Positions 55,335 through 64,000 of a stretch of DNA of 64,000 bases are shown one piece after another. A model generated the notes under the pieces. It was not told the origin of the DNA, did not search any database, and saw only the letters and a list, made by a program, of their open reading frames with translations. A program made the translations under genes and the position numbers. Origin of the DNA: Lutibaculum baratangense AMV1 (GTDB lineage Bacteria; Pseudomonadota; Alphaproteobacteria; Rhizobiales; Tepidamorphaceae); the NCBI RefSeq assembly GCF_000496075.1, contig NZ_AWXZ01000019.1, forward strand, positions 1 through 64,000, in the 5' to 3' direction. Every line of letters starts with the position of its first letter. The stretch's first letter is position 1.

Positions 55335-56273
55335 ATGGGCGAACATCACCACCATCACGGGCACGACCACTCGCACGGCCACCACGACCACGCCGCGCAT
55401 GCGAGCGAGACGCGCCTGGCGATCGCCGCCGCCCTCACGGGTGTCTTCATGCTCGCGGAGGTGGTCGGTGGCGTCCTGTCGGGCTCGCTGGCGCTGATCG
55501 CCGACGCGGGCCACATGCTGACCGACTTCGCCGCGCTCTCCATGTCGTGGTTCGCCTTCCGCCTGGCGCGGCGGCCGGCCGACTGGCAACGCACCTATGG
55601 TTACGACCGGTTCCAGATCCTCGTCGCCTTCGCGAACGGGCTGACGCTGTTCTTCATCTGCGGCTGGATCGTCTACGAGGCGTGGCAGCGCTTCGCCGAC
55701 CCGCGCCCGATCGAGGGCGGGCTGATGATGGCCGTCGCCGTCGCGGGGCTCGTCGTGAACATCGTCGCCTTCTGCCTGCTGCATGGCGGGGACAGGGACA
55801 ACCTGAACATGCGCGGCGCGGCGCTGCACGTTCTCGGCGACCTCCTCGGCTCCGTCGGCGCGCTGATCGCCGCAGGCGTCATCATGGCGACGGGCTGGAC
55901 GCCGATCGACCCGATCCTTTCGGTCGTCATCGCGGCGATCGTGCTGCGATCGGCCTGGCGCGTCGTCTCCGAGAGCGCCCACATCCTCCTGGAGGCATCG
56001 CCGAAGGAGGTCGATTCCCGGCGGATCGGCCCCGCCCTCGTCGCGGCGATCGACGCTGTGGAGGAGGTCCACCACATCCACGTCTGGGCCATCACGGAGA
56101 AGCGCAGGATGGTCACGCTCCACGCCTGCATCCGCGCCGACGGCGAGGCTCCCGAGGCGATCCGCGCGATCAAGCGGGAGCTCGCGGAGAGCTTCGGCCT
56201 CGAGCACGCGACGGTGGAGATCGAGTACGGCTGCTGCGCCGACAGGCCGGCGAGCCCGCAGGAGGCCGCATGA
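55335..56273 (+). CDS. Cation diffusion facilitator (divalent metal exporter)
   Basis: A 312-residue transporter with a His-rich N-terminus (about 11 His in the first 22 residues), six helices and a cytoplasmic C-terminal domain. Helix 2 has the metal site ALIADAGHMLTD near residue 52, helix 5 HVLGDLLGSVGAL near 170. It exports Zn, Co or Ni; the exact metal is unclear. Its stop codon overlaps the yejF start (ATGA), so it is embedded in the transporter operon, which is not the usual yej arrangement. Confidence 0.92.
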   Translation: MGEHHHHHGHDHSHGHHDHAAHASETRLAIAAALTGVFMLAEVVGGVLSGSLALIADAGHMLTDFAALSMSWFAFRLARRPADWQRTYGYDRFQILVAFANGLTLFFICGWIVYEAWQRFADPRPIEGGLMMAVAVAGLVVNIVAFCLLHGGDRDNLNMRGAALHVLGDLLGSVGALIAAGVIMATGWTPIDPILSVVIAAIVLRSAWRVVSESAHILLEASPKEVDSRRIGPALVAAIDAVEEVHHIHVWAITEKRRMVTLHACIRADGEAPEAIRAIKRELAESFGLEHATVEIEYGCCADRPASPQEAA

Positions 56274-57910
56274 GCGACCAGACCACAAGCCCCCTCCTCT
56301 CCGTCCAGGATCTGCGCGTCGACTTCCGCCAGGGGGCGCGGACGACCCAGGCCGTGCGGGGCGTCTCCTTCGACATCCGGAAGGGGGAGACGCTGGCGCT
56401 CGTCGGCGAGTCCGGGTCCGGCAAGTCGGTGACGGCGCTGTCGATCCTGAAGCTCCTGCCCTACCCGCCGGCCGAGCACCCCTCGGGACGGATCCTGTTC
56501 AAGGGGCAGGACCTCCTCTCCGCCCCTCCGCGGGAACTCCAGCGGGTGCGCGGCAACGACATCACGATGGTGTTCCAGGAGCCGATGAGCTCGCTCAACC
56601 CGCTGCACACGGTCGAGCAGCAGATCGGCGAGATCCTCGAGCTCCACGGCGGCTATCGCGGCCGGAAGACGCGCGACCGCACGGTCGAGCTTCTCGACCA
56701 GGTGGGCATCCGCGACCCGGAGAGCCGTCTCGCGAGCTTCCCGCACCAGATGTCCGGCGGGCAGCGCCAGCGCGTGATGATCGCCATGGCGCTCGCGAAC
56801 GCGCCCGACCTCCTGATCGCCGACGAGCCGACGACCGCGCTCGACGTGACGGTGCAGGCGCAGATCCTGAAGCTCCTGAAGGACCTCCAGAAGCGGCACG
56901 ACATGGGCGTGCTGATGATCACCCACGATCTCGGCATCGTCAGGAAGATCGCCGACCGCGTCTGCGTGATGACGGAGGGAGAGATCGTCGAGGCCGGCCC
57001 GACGCGGGACATCTTCGAGCGGCCGCGGCACGCCTACACGAAGCACCTGCTCGCCGCCGAGCCGAAGGGCGAGCCGCCGGCGTCGGACCCCTCCGCACCG
57101 GTCATCATGAAGGCGGACGACCTGAAGGTCTGGTTCCCGGTCCGCCGCGGCCTCTTCAAGCGCACCGTCGGCCACATCAAGGCCGTCGATGGCATCGACG
57201 TGACGGTGCGCGAGGGGCAGACGCTCGGCGTCGTCGGCGAATCGGGCTCGGGCAAGACGACGCTCGGCCTCGCCCTCCTCCGCCTCATCTCGAGCGAAGG
57301 GCCGATCGTCTATCTGGGCGACCGGATCGACGCCTACGGCTTCCGGCAGATGCGCCCGCTGCGGCGCGACCTGCAGATCGTCTTCCAGGATCCCTTCGGC
57401 TCGCTGAGCCCTCGCATGTCGATCGGCGAGATCATCGGCGAGGGGCTGAAGATCCACGGCTCCGGCCTCGACTATGACGGCCGGCGCGAGCGGGTCGTGC
57501 GGGCGCTGCGGGAGGTCGGGCTCGACCCCGCGACGATGGACCGCTACCCGCACGAGTTCTCGGGCGGGCAGCGCCAGCGCATCGCGATCGCGCGCGCCAT
57601 CGTGCTCGAGCCGAAGTTCCTCATGCTCGACGAGCCGACGAGCGCCCTCGACATGAGCGTGCAGGCGCAGATCGTCGACCTGCTGCGCGACCTGCAGAGG
57701 AAGCACGACCTCGCCTATCTCTTCATCAGCCACGACCTCAAGGTCGTGCGGGCGCTCGCGAACGACGTGATCGTGCTCCGGCATGGCGAGGTCGTCGAGA
57801 GCGGACCGGCGGAGAAGATCTTCCGCGCACCGGAAACGCCCTACACGAAAGCGCTGATGGCGGCGGCCTTCTCGATCGAGGCGGTCGAGGGCGACGTCGT
57901 CGCGCAGTAG
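56270..57910 (+). CDS. yejF: Peptide ABC transporter ATPase YejF
   Basis: A 546-residue protein with two ABC ATPase domains. Walker [11 protein letters not shown] near residue 45 and [10 protein letters not shown] near 324. Signature: MSGGQRQRV near 161 and FSGGQRQRI near 430. Both Walker B Asp-Glu pairs are present ([23 protein letters not shown]). It energises the YejB-YejE permease. Each domain carries the oligopeptide C-terminal region (YTKHLL, YTKALM). ATG overlaps the stop of the cation exporter gene. Confidence 0.95.
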   Translation: MSDQTTSPLLSVQDLRVDFRQGARTTQAVRGVSFDIRKGETLALVGESGSGKSVTALSILKLLPYPPAEHPSGRILFKGQDLLSAPPRELQRVRGNDITMVFQEPMSSLNPLHTVEQQIGEILELHGGYRGRKTRDRTVELLDQVGIRDPESRLASFPHQMSGGQRQRVMIAMALANAPDLLIADEPTTALDVTVQAQILKLLKDLQKRHDMGVLMITHDLGIVRKIADRVCVMTEGEIVEAGPTRDIFERPRHAYTKHLLAAEPKGEPPASDPSAPVIMKADDLKVWFPVRRGLFKRTVGHIKAVDGIDVTVREGQTLGVVGESGSGKTTLGLALLRLISSEGPIVYLGDRIDAYGFRQMRPLRRDLQIVFQDPFGSLSPRMSIGEIIGEGLKIHGSGLDYDGRRERVVRALREVGLDPATMDRYPHEFSGGQRQRIAIARAIVLEPKFLMLDEPTSALDMSVQAQIVDLLRDLQRKHDLAYLFISHDLKVVRALANDVIVLRHGEVVESGPAEKIFRAPETPYTKALMAAAFSIEAVEGDVVAQ

Positions 57911-57943
57911 ACGGCGCGGGGTCGAAACGCTAGGGGAAGAGGC

Positions 57944-58885
57944 ATGTCGCTTCTTCTCGCCATCGAAGGCTGGGACCTTCAGGAGTGGCGCGACCGCTTC
58001 CGCCGCGTCGCGCCCGACCTCGCCGCCGTCGTCCAGACGGAGGACTACGATCCCGGCCGGATCCGCTATGCCTGCGCGTGGAACGCGCCGCAGGGGCTCC
58101 TCGGCCGTCTCGAGAATCTCGAGATCCTGTTCTCGCTGGGCGCGGGGGTCGACCACCTGCTGCGCCAGGCGAACCTGCCGGACGTGCCGATCGTCCGCGT
58201 CGTCGACCCGAGCCTGACCGAGCGCATGGCGGAATGGGTCGTGCTGCAGGTGCTTCTCCACCACCGCCGGCAGCTCGACTACCTGCAGCAGCAGCGCGCG
58301 CGGCTGTGGCGCGAGCACAGCCACCCGATGGCCCGCGACGTCAGTGTCGGCATCATGGGCCTGGGCGAGCTCGGCACCCGCGCGGCGCAGGCGCTTCAGG
58401 GAATCGGCTACGACGTCGCCGGCTGGAGCCGTAGCCCCAAGAGCCTTCAGGGCGTGGAGTGCCATCACGGCGAAGGCGGCCTCGGGGCGTTTCTCGCGCG
58501 GACAGACATACTGGTCTCGCTCCTCCCGCTCACGCCCGACACCGAGGGCCTCGTCGACCTCGAGCTCCTCAAGGGCCTGCGGCGCGACAACCGGCTCGGC
58601 GGCGCCTATTTCGTGAATGCCGGGCGCGGCAGGGTGCAGGTCGAGGCCGACATCATGCAGGCGCTGCGGGACGGCACCATCGCCGGCGCCTCGCTCGACG
58701 TGTTCGAGACGGAGCCGCTGCCGGGCGACAGCCCGCTGTGGAGCGATCCGAGGCTCGTCATCACGCCCCACGTCGCGGCCGAGAGCGACCCGGAAGACAT
58801 CGCCGCCTATGTCGTCCGCCAGATCAGGCGGCACCAGGCGGGCGAGCCCCTTCAGAACCTCGTCGACCTCGAGCGAGGCTACTGA
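57944..58885 (+). CDS. ghrA: Glyoxylate/hydroxypyruvate reductase A
   Basis: The 313-residue NAD(P)H-dependent D-2-hydroxyacid dehydrogenase reduces glyoxylate and hydroxypyruvate. The Rossmann loop is GLGELGTRAAQALQGIGYDVAGWSR near residue 140, then VNAGRGRVQVEADI with the catalytic Arg. The acid FETEPLPGDSPLW and His in ITPHVAAES follow. It starts 33 bp after yejF and may share its transcript. The stop region overlaps the convergent diguanylate cyclase by 7 bp. Confidence 0.9.
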   Translation: MSLLLAIEGWDLQEWRDRFRRVAPDLAAVVQTEDYDPGRIRYACAWNAPQGLLGRLENLEILFSLGAGVDHLLRQANLPDVPIVRVVDPSLTERMAEWVVLQVLLHHRRQLDYLQQQRARLWREHSHPMARDVSVGIMGLGELGTRAAQALQGIGYDVAGWSRSPKSLQGVECHHGEGGLGAFLARTDILVSLLPLTPDTEGLVDLELLKGLRRDNRLGGAYFVNAGRGRVQVEADIMQALRDGTIAGASLDVFETEPLPGDSPLWSDPRLVITPHVAAESDPEDIAAYVVRQIRRHQAGEPLQNLVDLERGY

Positions 58886-59976
58886 GGCGGCCAAGGCGGC
58901 GAGGCGCGGGACGTCCTGAAAGTTCCGCGGCCCGCGCCCTTGGCGGCGTAGAGGGCGGCGTCGGCGCGGGCGAAGAGCTCCTCCGACGTGCAGGCCTCGG
59001 CCAGCGCGACGCCGACGGATGCGCCGAAGGCGAGCTCCGACTGGCCCCGCCGGACCGGTTCGGCCATCGCCACAACGATCCGCGCGGCAAGCTCCTCCGC
59101 GCCGACGGCGCCTTCCGGAGGCACGATCACTGCGAACTCGTCGCCACCGATCCGCGCGACCGAACCCATGCCGCGCGAGACGCGCTCGAGCCGGCGCGCC
59201 GCCTCGACGAGGCAGTCGTCGCCTGCGGCGTGTCCATACGTGTCGTTGATCTCCTTGAAGCCGTCGAGATCGACGAGGAGGAGAGCACCCGGAGAGGAAG
59301 ACACCGCGCACGCGTCGCAGAGCGCCGCGAGCTCGGCTTCGAACCGGACCCGGTTCGAGAGGCCCGTCATCGCATCACGCTCCGCCAGACGACGCGTGCG
59401 TTCGAGAAGGAGCCTCTCCTCGGTGATCTCCTGCTTCAGGCCGAAGATGCGGATGGGCCGTCCACCTTCGCAGTCGACCGTCGCGGTGATGCGCATGACG
59501 CGGCGGGCGCCCCGCGCCGTCGTCAGCTCGGTGTCGAGGACGAAGCCGCTCCCGTTCGCGATCGCGTCCGACCGCCGCGCCTGCAAGGTCTGCAGCGACC
59601 CGCGCGTGTAGAACTCGAGCGCGTCGCGCCGCTCGACCCGGTGGCCGTGCGGGAGATCGAATATGTCGTAGGTCCCCCCCGACCAGTCGAGGCGCTCGTC
59701 CGGCAGGCGGCACTCCCAGAAGCCGATGCGGGCCGCAGCGGACGCGCGCTCGAAGAGGCGCAGGCGCTCGGCGGCGAGATCGGTGCGGGGGCCGCCCCCC
59801 GCCTCTCCACCGCGGAAGACCGCCTGCAGGCGCCGGAGGAGCGCGGCATCTCGGGGCTGGAGCAGAAGGCGGCCGAGAAGGGGTACGAAGCGGCCGAGCC
59901 GGATGCCGATACCGCCCGGACCAAGATGCGAGGCTCCCGCTCCCGCAGCGGGGGCGCCGGGGGACGCCTCAGACAT
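58879..59976 (-). CDS. PAS-GGDEF diguanylate cyclase
   Basis: A soluble 365-residue protein with a Gly/Ala/Pro-rich N-terminal segment (about 1-65), a PAS domain (about 70-190) and a GGDEF domain (about 200-355). The catalytic motif RIGGDEFAV near residue 277 is intact, with the nucleotide loop LVDLDGFKEINDTYGHAAGDD before it. It should make c-di-GMP. No EAL domain and no membrane segment. Its 3' end overlaps ghrA by 7 bp. An earlier start cannot be excluded. Confidence 0.88.
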   Translation of the reverse strand: MSEASPGAPAAGAGASHLGPGGIGIRLGRFVPLLGRLLLQPRDAALLRRLQAVFRGGEAGGGPRTDLAAERLRLFERASAAARIGFWECRLPDERLDWSGGTYDIFDLPHGHRVERRDALEFYTRGSLQTLQARRSDAIANGSGFVLDTELTTARGARRVMRITATVDCEGGRPIRIFGLKQEITEERLLLERTRRLAERDAMTGLSNRVRFEAELAALCDACAVSSSPGALLLVDLDGFKEINDTYGHAAGDDCLVEAARRLERVSRGMGSVARIGGDEFAVIVPPEGAVGAEELAARIVVAMAEPVRRGQSELAFGASVGVALAEACTSEELFARADAALYAAKGAGRGTFRTSRASPPWPPQ

Positions 59977-60098
59977 CCGTCCCCTCCCTCGTCAGGATGT
60001 GCACGCGTGCTCCTCGTCCCATCCGCGACGGCTGACCGTCGGTACGGCAGCGATCATAGAGTGGAGCGCGTTAAGGGATCCTGTCCTGCTCGGGAGGG

Positions 60099-61289
60099 CT
60101 ACTCGCGGCGCGCCTGTGCCGCCGCCTCCTCGGCGGCGACGCGCGCGACCTCCTCCTCGCTGACGTCGTGCTGCTCCGCTTCCCCCATCGGCTGGGTGGT
60201 GAAACCCTGGAGGGGCCCCATCTCCATCGCATCGCGGCGGATCTGGATCTCGCTCGTCACATAGGCTGTGACGAGCTCGGCACACGACCGCAAGGCGTGC
60301 ATGTGGATGCGCTCCCAGCCGTGGCTCGCGTCGACGCCGAACGTGATGAGGGCAGTCCGCACGTCGTGCCCCGCCTCGATCGCCGACGCGGAGTCCGAGC
60401 GGTAGAAGCGGAAGATGTCGTTCTGGAACCTGATGTCGTTCTCGCGGCACAGCTCGACGAGCTTGCGCGTGAGGTGCCAGTCGAAGGGCCCCGCCATGTC
60501 GGCCATGGCGATCGTGACGCCGAGCTCGGACGAGTTCTGGCCCGGGGCGGTCGTGCCGTTGTCGATCGCGACGAGCGAGGCGACGTCGTGCGTCAGGAGC
60601 GCGGAGGCGCCGACGCCCACCTCCTCGGCGATGGAGAACAGCCAGAAGATGTCGACCGGAAGCGTCACGTCCTCGCGCTGGATCGCCTCGATCGCCGCGA
60701 GCATGATCGCGGCGCCGGCCTTGTCGTCGAGATGCCGCGAGACGATGAAGCCCGAGTCGGTGAACTCGGTGCCGGGATCGACCGCCACGATGTCGCCGAC
60801 GGCGATACCGAGCCGCTCCATGTCGACCGCGTCACGGCATAGCGCGTCGACCCGCAGCTCAACGTGCGGCCAACCGGACGGCTGGGTGTCGATCTCTTCG
60901 TTGAAGGTGTGGCCCGACGCCTTCAGCGGCAGGATCGAGCCGCGATAGGCGCCGCGCTCGGAGAAGATCGTGCACCGCGCGCCTTCCGCGAAGCGGGCGG
61001 ACCAGTGGCCGATCGGGGCGAGCTCGAGCCGGCCGTTCGCCTTCAGGTACTTCACCTGCGCGCCGAGCGTGTCGAGATGCGAGATGATGGCGCGCGCGGG
61101 CTGGCGCTTCGAACCGCGCGTGATGGCGCGGATCGCGCCGCGCCGCGTCAGCTCGACCTCGACGCCGAGCCGCCTCAGCTCCTCGGAGCAGGCCCTGACG
61201 ACGCTGTCCGTGTAGCTCGTGGGGCTCGGGATCGACAGAAGCTCCTGGAGCTTCTCGGCGAGGTAGTCGGCATCGATCGGCAGTCGCAA
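60099..61289 (-). CDS. M42-like peptidase of the NAGGN osmoprotectant cluster
   Basis: The 396-residue metallopeptidase-like protein has di-zinc ligand regions: ISHLDTLGAQVK near residue 69, SRHLDDKAGAAIMLAAI near 184, EEVGVGASALLTHD near 217, and SASAIEAGHDVRTAL near 305. This subfamily is found beside ngg and asnO in NAGGN clusters and may degrade or trim the dipeptide. Its role is not proven. It lies 3 bp after ngg. The tail is Glu/Ala-rich. Confidence 0.88.
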   Translation of the reverse strand: MRLPIDADYLAEKLQELLSIPSPTSYTDSVVRACSEELRRLGVEVELTRRGAIRAITRGSKRQPARAIISHLDTLGAQVKYLKANGRLELAPIGHWSARFAEGARCTIFSERGAYRGSILPLKASGHTFNEEIDTQPSGWPHVELRVDALCRDAVDMERLGIAVGDIVAVDPGTEFTDSGFIVSRHLDDKAGAAIMLAAIEAIQREDVTLPVDIFWLFSIAEEVGVGASALLTHDVASLVAIDNGTTAPGQNSSELGVTIAMADMAGPFDWHLTRKLVELCRENDIRFQNDIFRFYRSDSASAIEAGHDVRTALITFGVDASHGWERIHMHALRSCAELVTAYVTSEIQIRRDAMEMGPLQGFTTQPMGEAEQHDVSEEEVARVAAEEAAAQARRE

Positions 61290-61292
61290 GGT

Positions 61293-63071
61293 CTATCCTC
61301 TCATGGCACGCAGGGCCCGGGCCGACGCGGGGATCGACTGCGGGAAGAGCAGGTCGACGAAGCGCTCGGCGGTCGGCTGCGGCTCGTGGTTGGCGAGGCC
61401 CGGCCGCTCGTTCGCCTCGACGAAGGCGTAATCCGGGGACGAAGGGGAGGGAACGAGGAAGTCGATGCCGACGACGGGGATCTCGATGGCGCGCGCCACC
61501 TTGATCGCAGCCTCGACCACCTGCGGGTGGACGTGGTCCGTCACGTCGTGGATCGTGCCGCCCGTGTGCAGGTTCGCCGTCTTGCGAACGTCGGCCTCGA
61601 CGCCCTGGTCGAGAACCGTCTCGTAGTCGTACCCCGCCTCCTTGAGGCAGCGCTCGGTCTCGCTGTCGAACGGGATGCTCGATTCCCCGCCCGTCGCCGC
61701 CTCGCGGCGCCGCGACTGGCGCTCGATCAGCTTCCTGATCGTGGAGCTGCCGTCGCCGACGATCCGGGCCGGACGCCTCACCGCAGCGGCGACGAGCCGG
61801 TAGCCGATGACGATGAGGCGCAGATCCTCGCCCTTCACCATCTCCTCGACGATGACGCGGTCGCAGAGCTCGTGCGCCCGCCCGATCGCGGACGAGACGC
61901 TCTCCCAGTCGTCGAGCCCGACGAAGACCCCCCGCCCCTGCTCTCCGCGGGCCGGCTTGACGACGACCGCGCCGTGCTTCTCGAGAAATGCCTTGACCGC
62001 CTCCTCGTCGTCCGCCTCGACCTGCTCGGGCACCCGCACGCCCGCCCGCTCAACGGTGCGGCGGGTGACGGCCTTGTCGTCGCAGATCTGGACGGCGACC
62101 CCTGTCGTCAGCTCGCTCAGCGATTCCCGGCACCGGATCGACCGGCCGCCGTAGCTGAGGCGGAAGAACCCGCCTTCCGGGTCCAGCACCTCGACGTCGA
62201 TGCCGCGCCGCCGCGCCTCGTCGACGATCAGCCTGGCATAGGGGTTGAGCCCCTCCTCCGGCGGCTCGCCGACGAAGAGCTTCTCGTTGATCGGGTTCTT
62301 CCGCTTCACCGCGAAATAGGGGACGCGGTAGAAGCCGAGCTTCTCGTAGAGCGCGATCGCCATGTCGTTGTCGTGCAGGACCGAGAGGTCCATGTAGCTG
62401 CAGCCGCGCGACCGGAAGTGCTCTGAAAGCCGCCGCACCAGCGCCTCGCCGATGCCCGGGAGCGCGGCCTGCGGGTCGACCGCCAGGCACCAGAGGGAGG
62501 AGCCGCTGTGCGGGTCGTCGAACACCCTGCCGTGCTCGACGCCGGTGACGGTCCCGAGGATCTCGCCCGAGACGTCGTCCTCCGCCACGAAATAGGTCAG
62601 GGCGCGGCTGTCGCGGTTGCGCCAGAAGAACTCCGGGTCGACCGGCACCATGTTGCGCGACACGTAGATGCGGTTGACCGCCTCCGCGTCCGCCTCGGAG
62701 GTCAGCCTGCGCACGGTGAAGCCGCGGAACCCCTCGTCGGCGGGCTCGTAGGTGCGCAGGTTCAGCCGGTAGGTGTGCGAGGGGTCGAGGAACAGCTCCT
62801 GCGGCGCCGCCGCCAGAAGGACGTGAGGGTCGCGCACGTAGAAGGCGATGTCCCGCCGCTCCGGCTTCTCGGAGCGCATCATCGCCACGAGATGCTCCGC
62901 GTCGTCGAAGGTATGGCCGAAGATCAGCCGACCCCAGCCGCAATCGACCGCCGACTCCGTCGCGGGAATGTCGGGACCGTCCTCCATCGGGTTCAGGCCC
63001 AGCGACACGGCGTCGGGAGCGTTCTGGTTCGCGGCATCCTCGCCGCGCTCGGACCCAGGGCTTGCTGCCAT
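61293..63071 (-). CDS. ngg: N-acetylglutaminylglutamine synthetase
   Basis: Builds the osmoprotectant dipeptide N-acetylglutaminylglutamine. The 592-residue protein joins an N-terminal GNAT acetyltransferase domain (about 100-260; GIGEALVRRLSEHF, LYEKLGFYRVPY) to a C-terminal ATP-grasp ligase (about 300-575; VVVKPARGEQGRGVFVGLDD, VIVEEMVKGEDLRLIVIGYRLVAA, and VGIDFLVPSPSS). ATG chosen with GGAGG upstream; the frame continues further but overlaps asnO. Second gene of asnO-ngg-peptidase. Confidence 0.93.
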   Translation of the reverse strand: MAASPGSERGEDAANQNAPDAVSLGLNPMEDGPDIPATESAVDCGWGRLIFGHTFDDAEHLVAMMRSEKPERRDIAFYVRDPHVLLAAAPQELFLDPSHTYRLNLRTYEPADEGFRGFTVRRLTSEADAEAVNRIYVSRNMVPVDPEFFWRNRDSRALTYFVAEDDVSGEILGTVTGVEHGRVFDDPHSGSSLWCLAVDPQAALPGIGEALVRRLSEHFRSRGCSYMDLSVLHDNDMAIALYEKLGFYRVPYFAVKRKNPINEKLFVGEPPEEGLNPYARLIVDEARRRGIDVEVLDPEGGFFRLSYGGRSIRCRESLSELTTGVAVQICDDKAVTRRTVERAGVRVPEQVEADDEEAVKAFLEKHGAVVVKPARGEQGRGVFVGLDDWESVSSAIGRAHELCDRVIVEEMVKGEDLRLIVIGYRLVAAAVRRPARIVGDGSSTIRKLIERQSRRREAATGGESSIPFDSETERCLKEAGYDYETVLDQGVEADVRKTANLHTGGTIHDVTDHVHPQVVEAAIKVARAIEIPVVGIDFLVPSPSSPDYAFVEANERPGLANHEPQPTAERFVDLLFPQSIPASARALRAMRG

Positions 63072-63121
63072 GGGATAGCCTCCACCTAATGGACTCAAGA
63101 CGTTCGCGTGGCGCCGAGCGC

Positions 63122-64000
63122 TCACTGGAGATGCGACTGCAGCCACATCTCCAGCACCGCGACCTGCCACAGCTCGGAGCCGCGCAGCGGCGTGATGTGC
63201 TCGGACGGGTTCGCCAGGAGCTCGTCGACGTAGTCGCGGTTGAAGATCCCGCGCTCGCGCGCGGCTCTCGAGTTCAGCGTGTCCTGCACGTAGTCGAGAT
63301 AGGGTCCCTGCAGGTACTTGAGCACCGGCACCGGGAAATAACCCTTCGGCCGGTCGATCACCTCGCGCGGCAGGACCTTGCGGGCGACGTCCTTCAGGAT
63401 GCCCTTGCCGCCGTCCTTCAGCTTGAGCTCGGTCGGCACGCGCGCGGCGAGCTCGACGAGCTCGTGGTCGAGGAAGGGCACCCGCGCCTCGAGCGCGCAG
63501 GACATCGTCATGTTGTCGACGCGCTTCACCGGATCGTCGACGAGCATGACCTGCGTGTCGAGCCGCAGCGCCTTGTCGACCGGCGTCTCGGCGCCAGGCA
63601 TCGCGAAGTGGCTCGCGACGAACTCGCGGCTCGCGTCGTGGTCCGGCAGGTAGTCGCCGGAGACCTGCGTCCGCAGCGTCGCGTCGTCGCGGTCGAAGAA
63701 GACCTTCGCGTAGTCGTTCGTCAGGTCGTTCGAGGACATCAGCGGCGGGTACCAGTGATAGCCGGCGAAGACCTCGTCGGCCCCCTGCCCGCTCTGGACG
63801 ACCTTGATGTGCTTCGACACCTCCTGGCTCAGCATGTAGAAGGCGACGTTGTCGTAGGACACCATCGGCTCAGACATCGCCTGTATGGCGCCAGGCAGCG
63901 CGCCGATCAGCCGGTCGGATTCGACGAAGATCTTGTGGTGCTTCGTGCCGTAGTGCTGCGCCACGAGGTCGGAATACTTGAACTCGTCGCCCTCCTCGTT
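63122..64000 (-). CDS. asnO: N-acetylglutaminylglutamine amidotransferase (asparagine-synthase type), C-terminal part
   Basis: The last 292 codons of an AsnB-like enzyme, cut by the window edge. Visible: the synthetase domain with KVVQSGQGADEVFAGYHWYPP, the equivalent of the asparagine synthetase SGEGADE loop. Next come DDPVKRVDNMTMSCALEARVPFLDHELVELA and the C-terminal region ending in LQSHLQ. Next to ngg, it would amidate the dipeptide to the final NAGGN. The N-terminal glutaminase domain lies outside. First gene of the cluster on this strand. Confidence 0.93.
   Translation of the reverse strand, partial: NEEGDEFKYSDLVAQHYGTKHHKIFVESDRLIGALPGAIQAMSEPMVSYDNVAFYMLSQEVSKHIKVVQSGQGADEVFAGYHWYPPLMSSNDLTNDYAKVFFDRDDATLRTQVSGDYLPDHDASREFVASHFAMPGAETPVDKALRLDTQVMLVDDPVKRVDNMTMSCALEARVPFLDHELVELAARVPTELKLKDGGKGILKDVARKVLPREVIDRPKGYFPVPVLKYLQGPYLDYVQDTLNSRAARERGIFNRDYVDELLANPSEHITPLRGSELWQVAVLEMWLQSHLQ

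Noticed and set aside
55673-59311. 1212-codon open frame opposite the cation exporter, yejF and ghrA
   Set aside because: Shadow of real genes on the other strand; Arg/Asp-rich and no motif.

Overview
The window is high-GC DNA, densely packed on both strands, with no rRNA, tRNA, CRISPR array or insertion sequence that I can recognise. The gene set points to an alphaproteobacterium, most likely of the order Hyphomicrobiales (Rhizobiales). It has hisS-hisZ-hisG with a long HisG, a MucR/Ros zinc-finger regulator, a yej-type peptide transporter with two binding proteins, a CycM-like anchored cytochrome c, HisKA_2/HWE-type signalling and an N-acetylglutaminylglutamine amide (NAGGN) cluster. Several genes serve osmotic tolerance, so a marine or saline habitat is likely. 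The genus cannot be named from this stretch.

Layout. 1-3.3 kb: a terminator, a vanadium-haloperoxidase-like gene lacking its middle, an exported hydratase-fold protein, a DUF72 protein and a small membrane protein. 3.4-7.1 kb: histidine genes hisS-hisZ-hisG. 7.3-9.6 kb: an L,D-transpeptidase, two one-helix membrane proteins and a SRPBCC-ArsR pair with twin operator-like dyads. 9.6-15.7 kb: polA, a FkbM methyltransferase, an acyltransferase and two small envelope proteins behind stress-type promoters. 15.7-20.3 kb: fused glycine/sarcosine/dimethylglycine methyltransferase, metK and ahcY, a self-contained route from glycine to betaine with SAM supply and SAH removal. 20.3-28.6 kb: a long intergenic region with nested dyads, a large MscS channel, DUF4142, a SleB-type hydrolase, cyclopropane fatty acid synthase, OsmC and a SLC13 permease.

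28.7-33.2 kb: an anchored coiled-coil protein, a three-gene MetOD1/HisKA_2 kinase/receiver module, a 39-residue stress-type membrane protein and a frameshifted acetyltransferase. 33.2-37.8 kb: a tricarballylate-type catabolic operon (tcuA-tcuB-prpF) divergent from a GntR regulator, with GTATAC sites between. 37.9-49.1 kb: mucR, a secreted Thr/Pro/Gly/Ala-rich protein, a GAF-PAS-GGDEF-EAL protein, arfB, UDP-xylose synthase, clpS, nudC, pheA, kdsB and an anchored cytochrome c with two heme domains. 49.2-58.9 kb: the yej-type ABC transporter, with a cation diffusion facilitator gene between permease and ATPase, then ghrA. 58.9-64.0 kb: a diguanylate cyclase and the NAGGN cluster (asnO cut by the window edge, ngg, M42-like peptidase).

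How it fits together. Two independent compatible-solute pathways (betaine and NAGGN) lie within about 48 kb of each other, with a mechanosensitive channel, OsmC and membrane-lipid cyclopropanation between them. Four sites resemble the alphaproteobacterial general-stress promoter (GGAAC-N16/17-CGTT), all before small envelope proteins. All promoter, operator and hairpin calls were made by eye.
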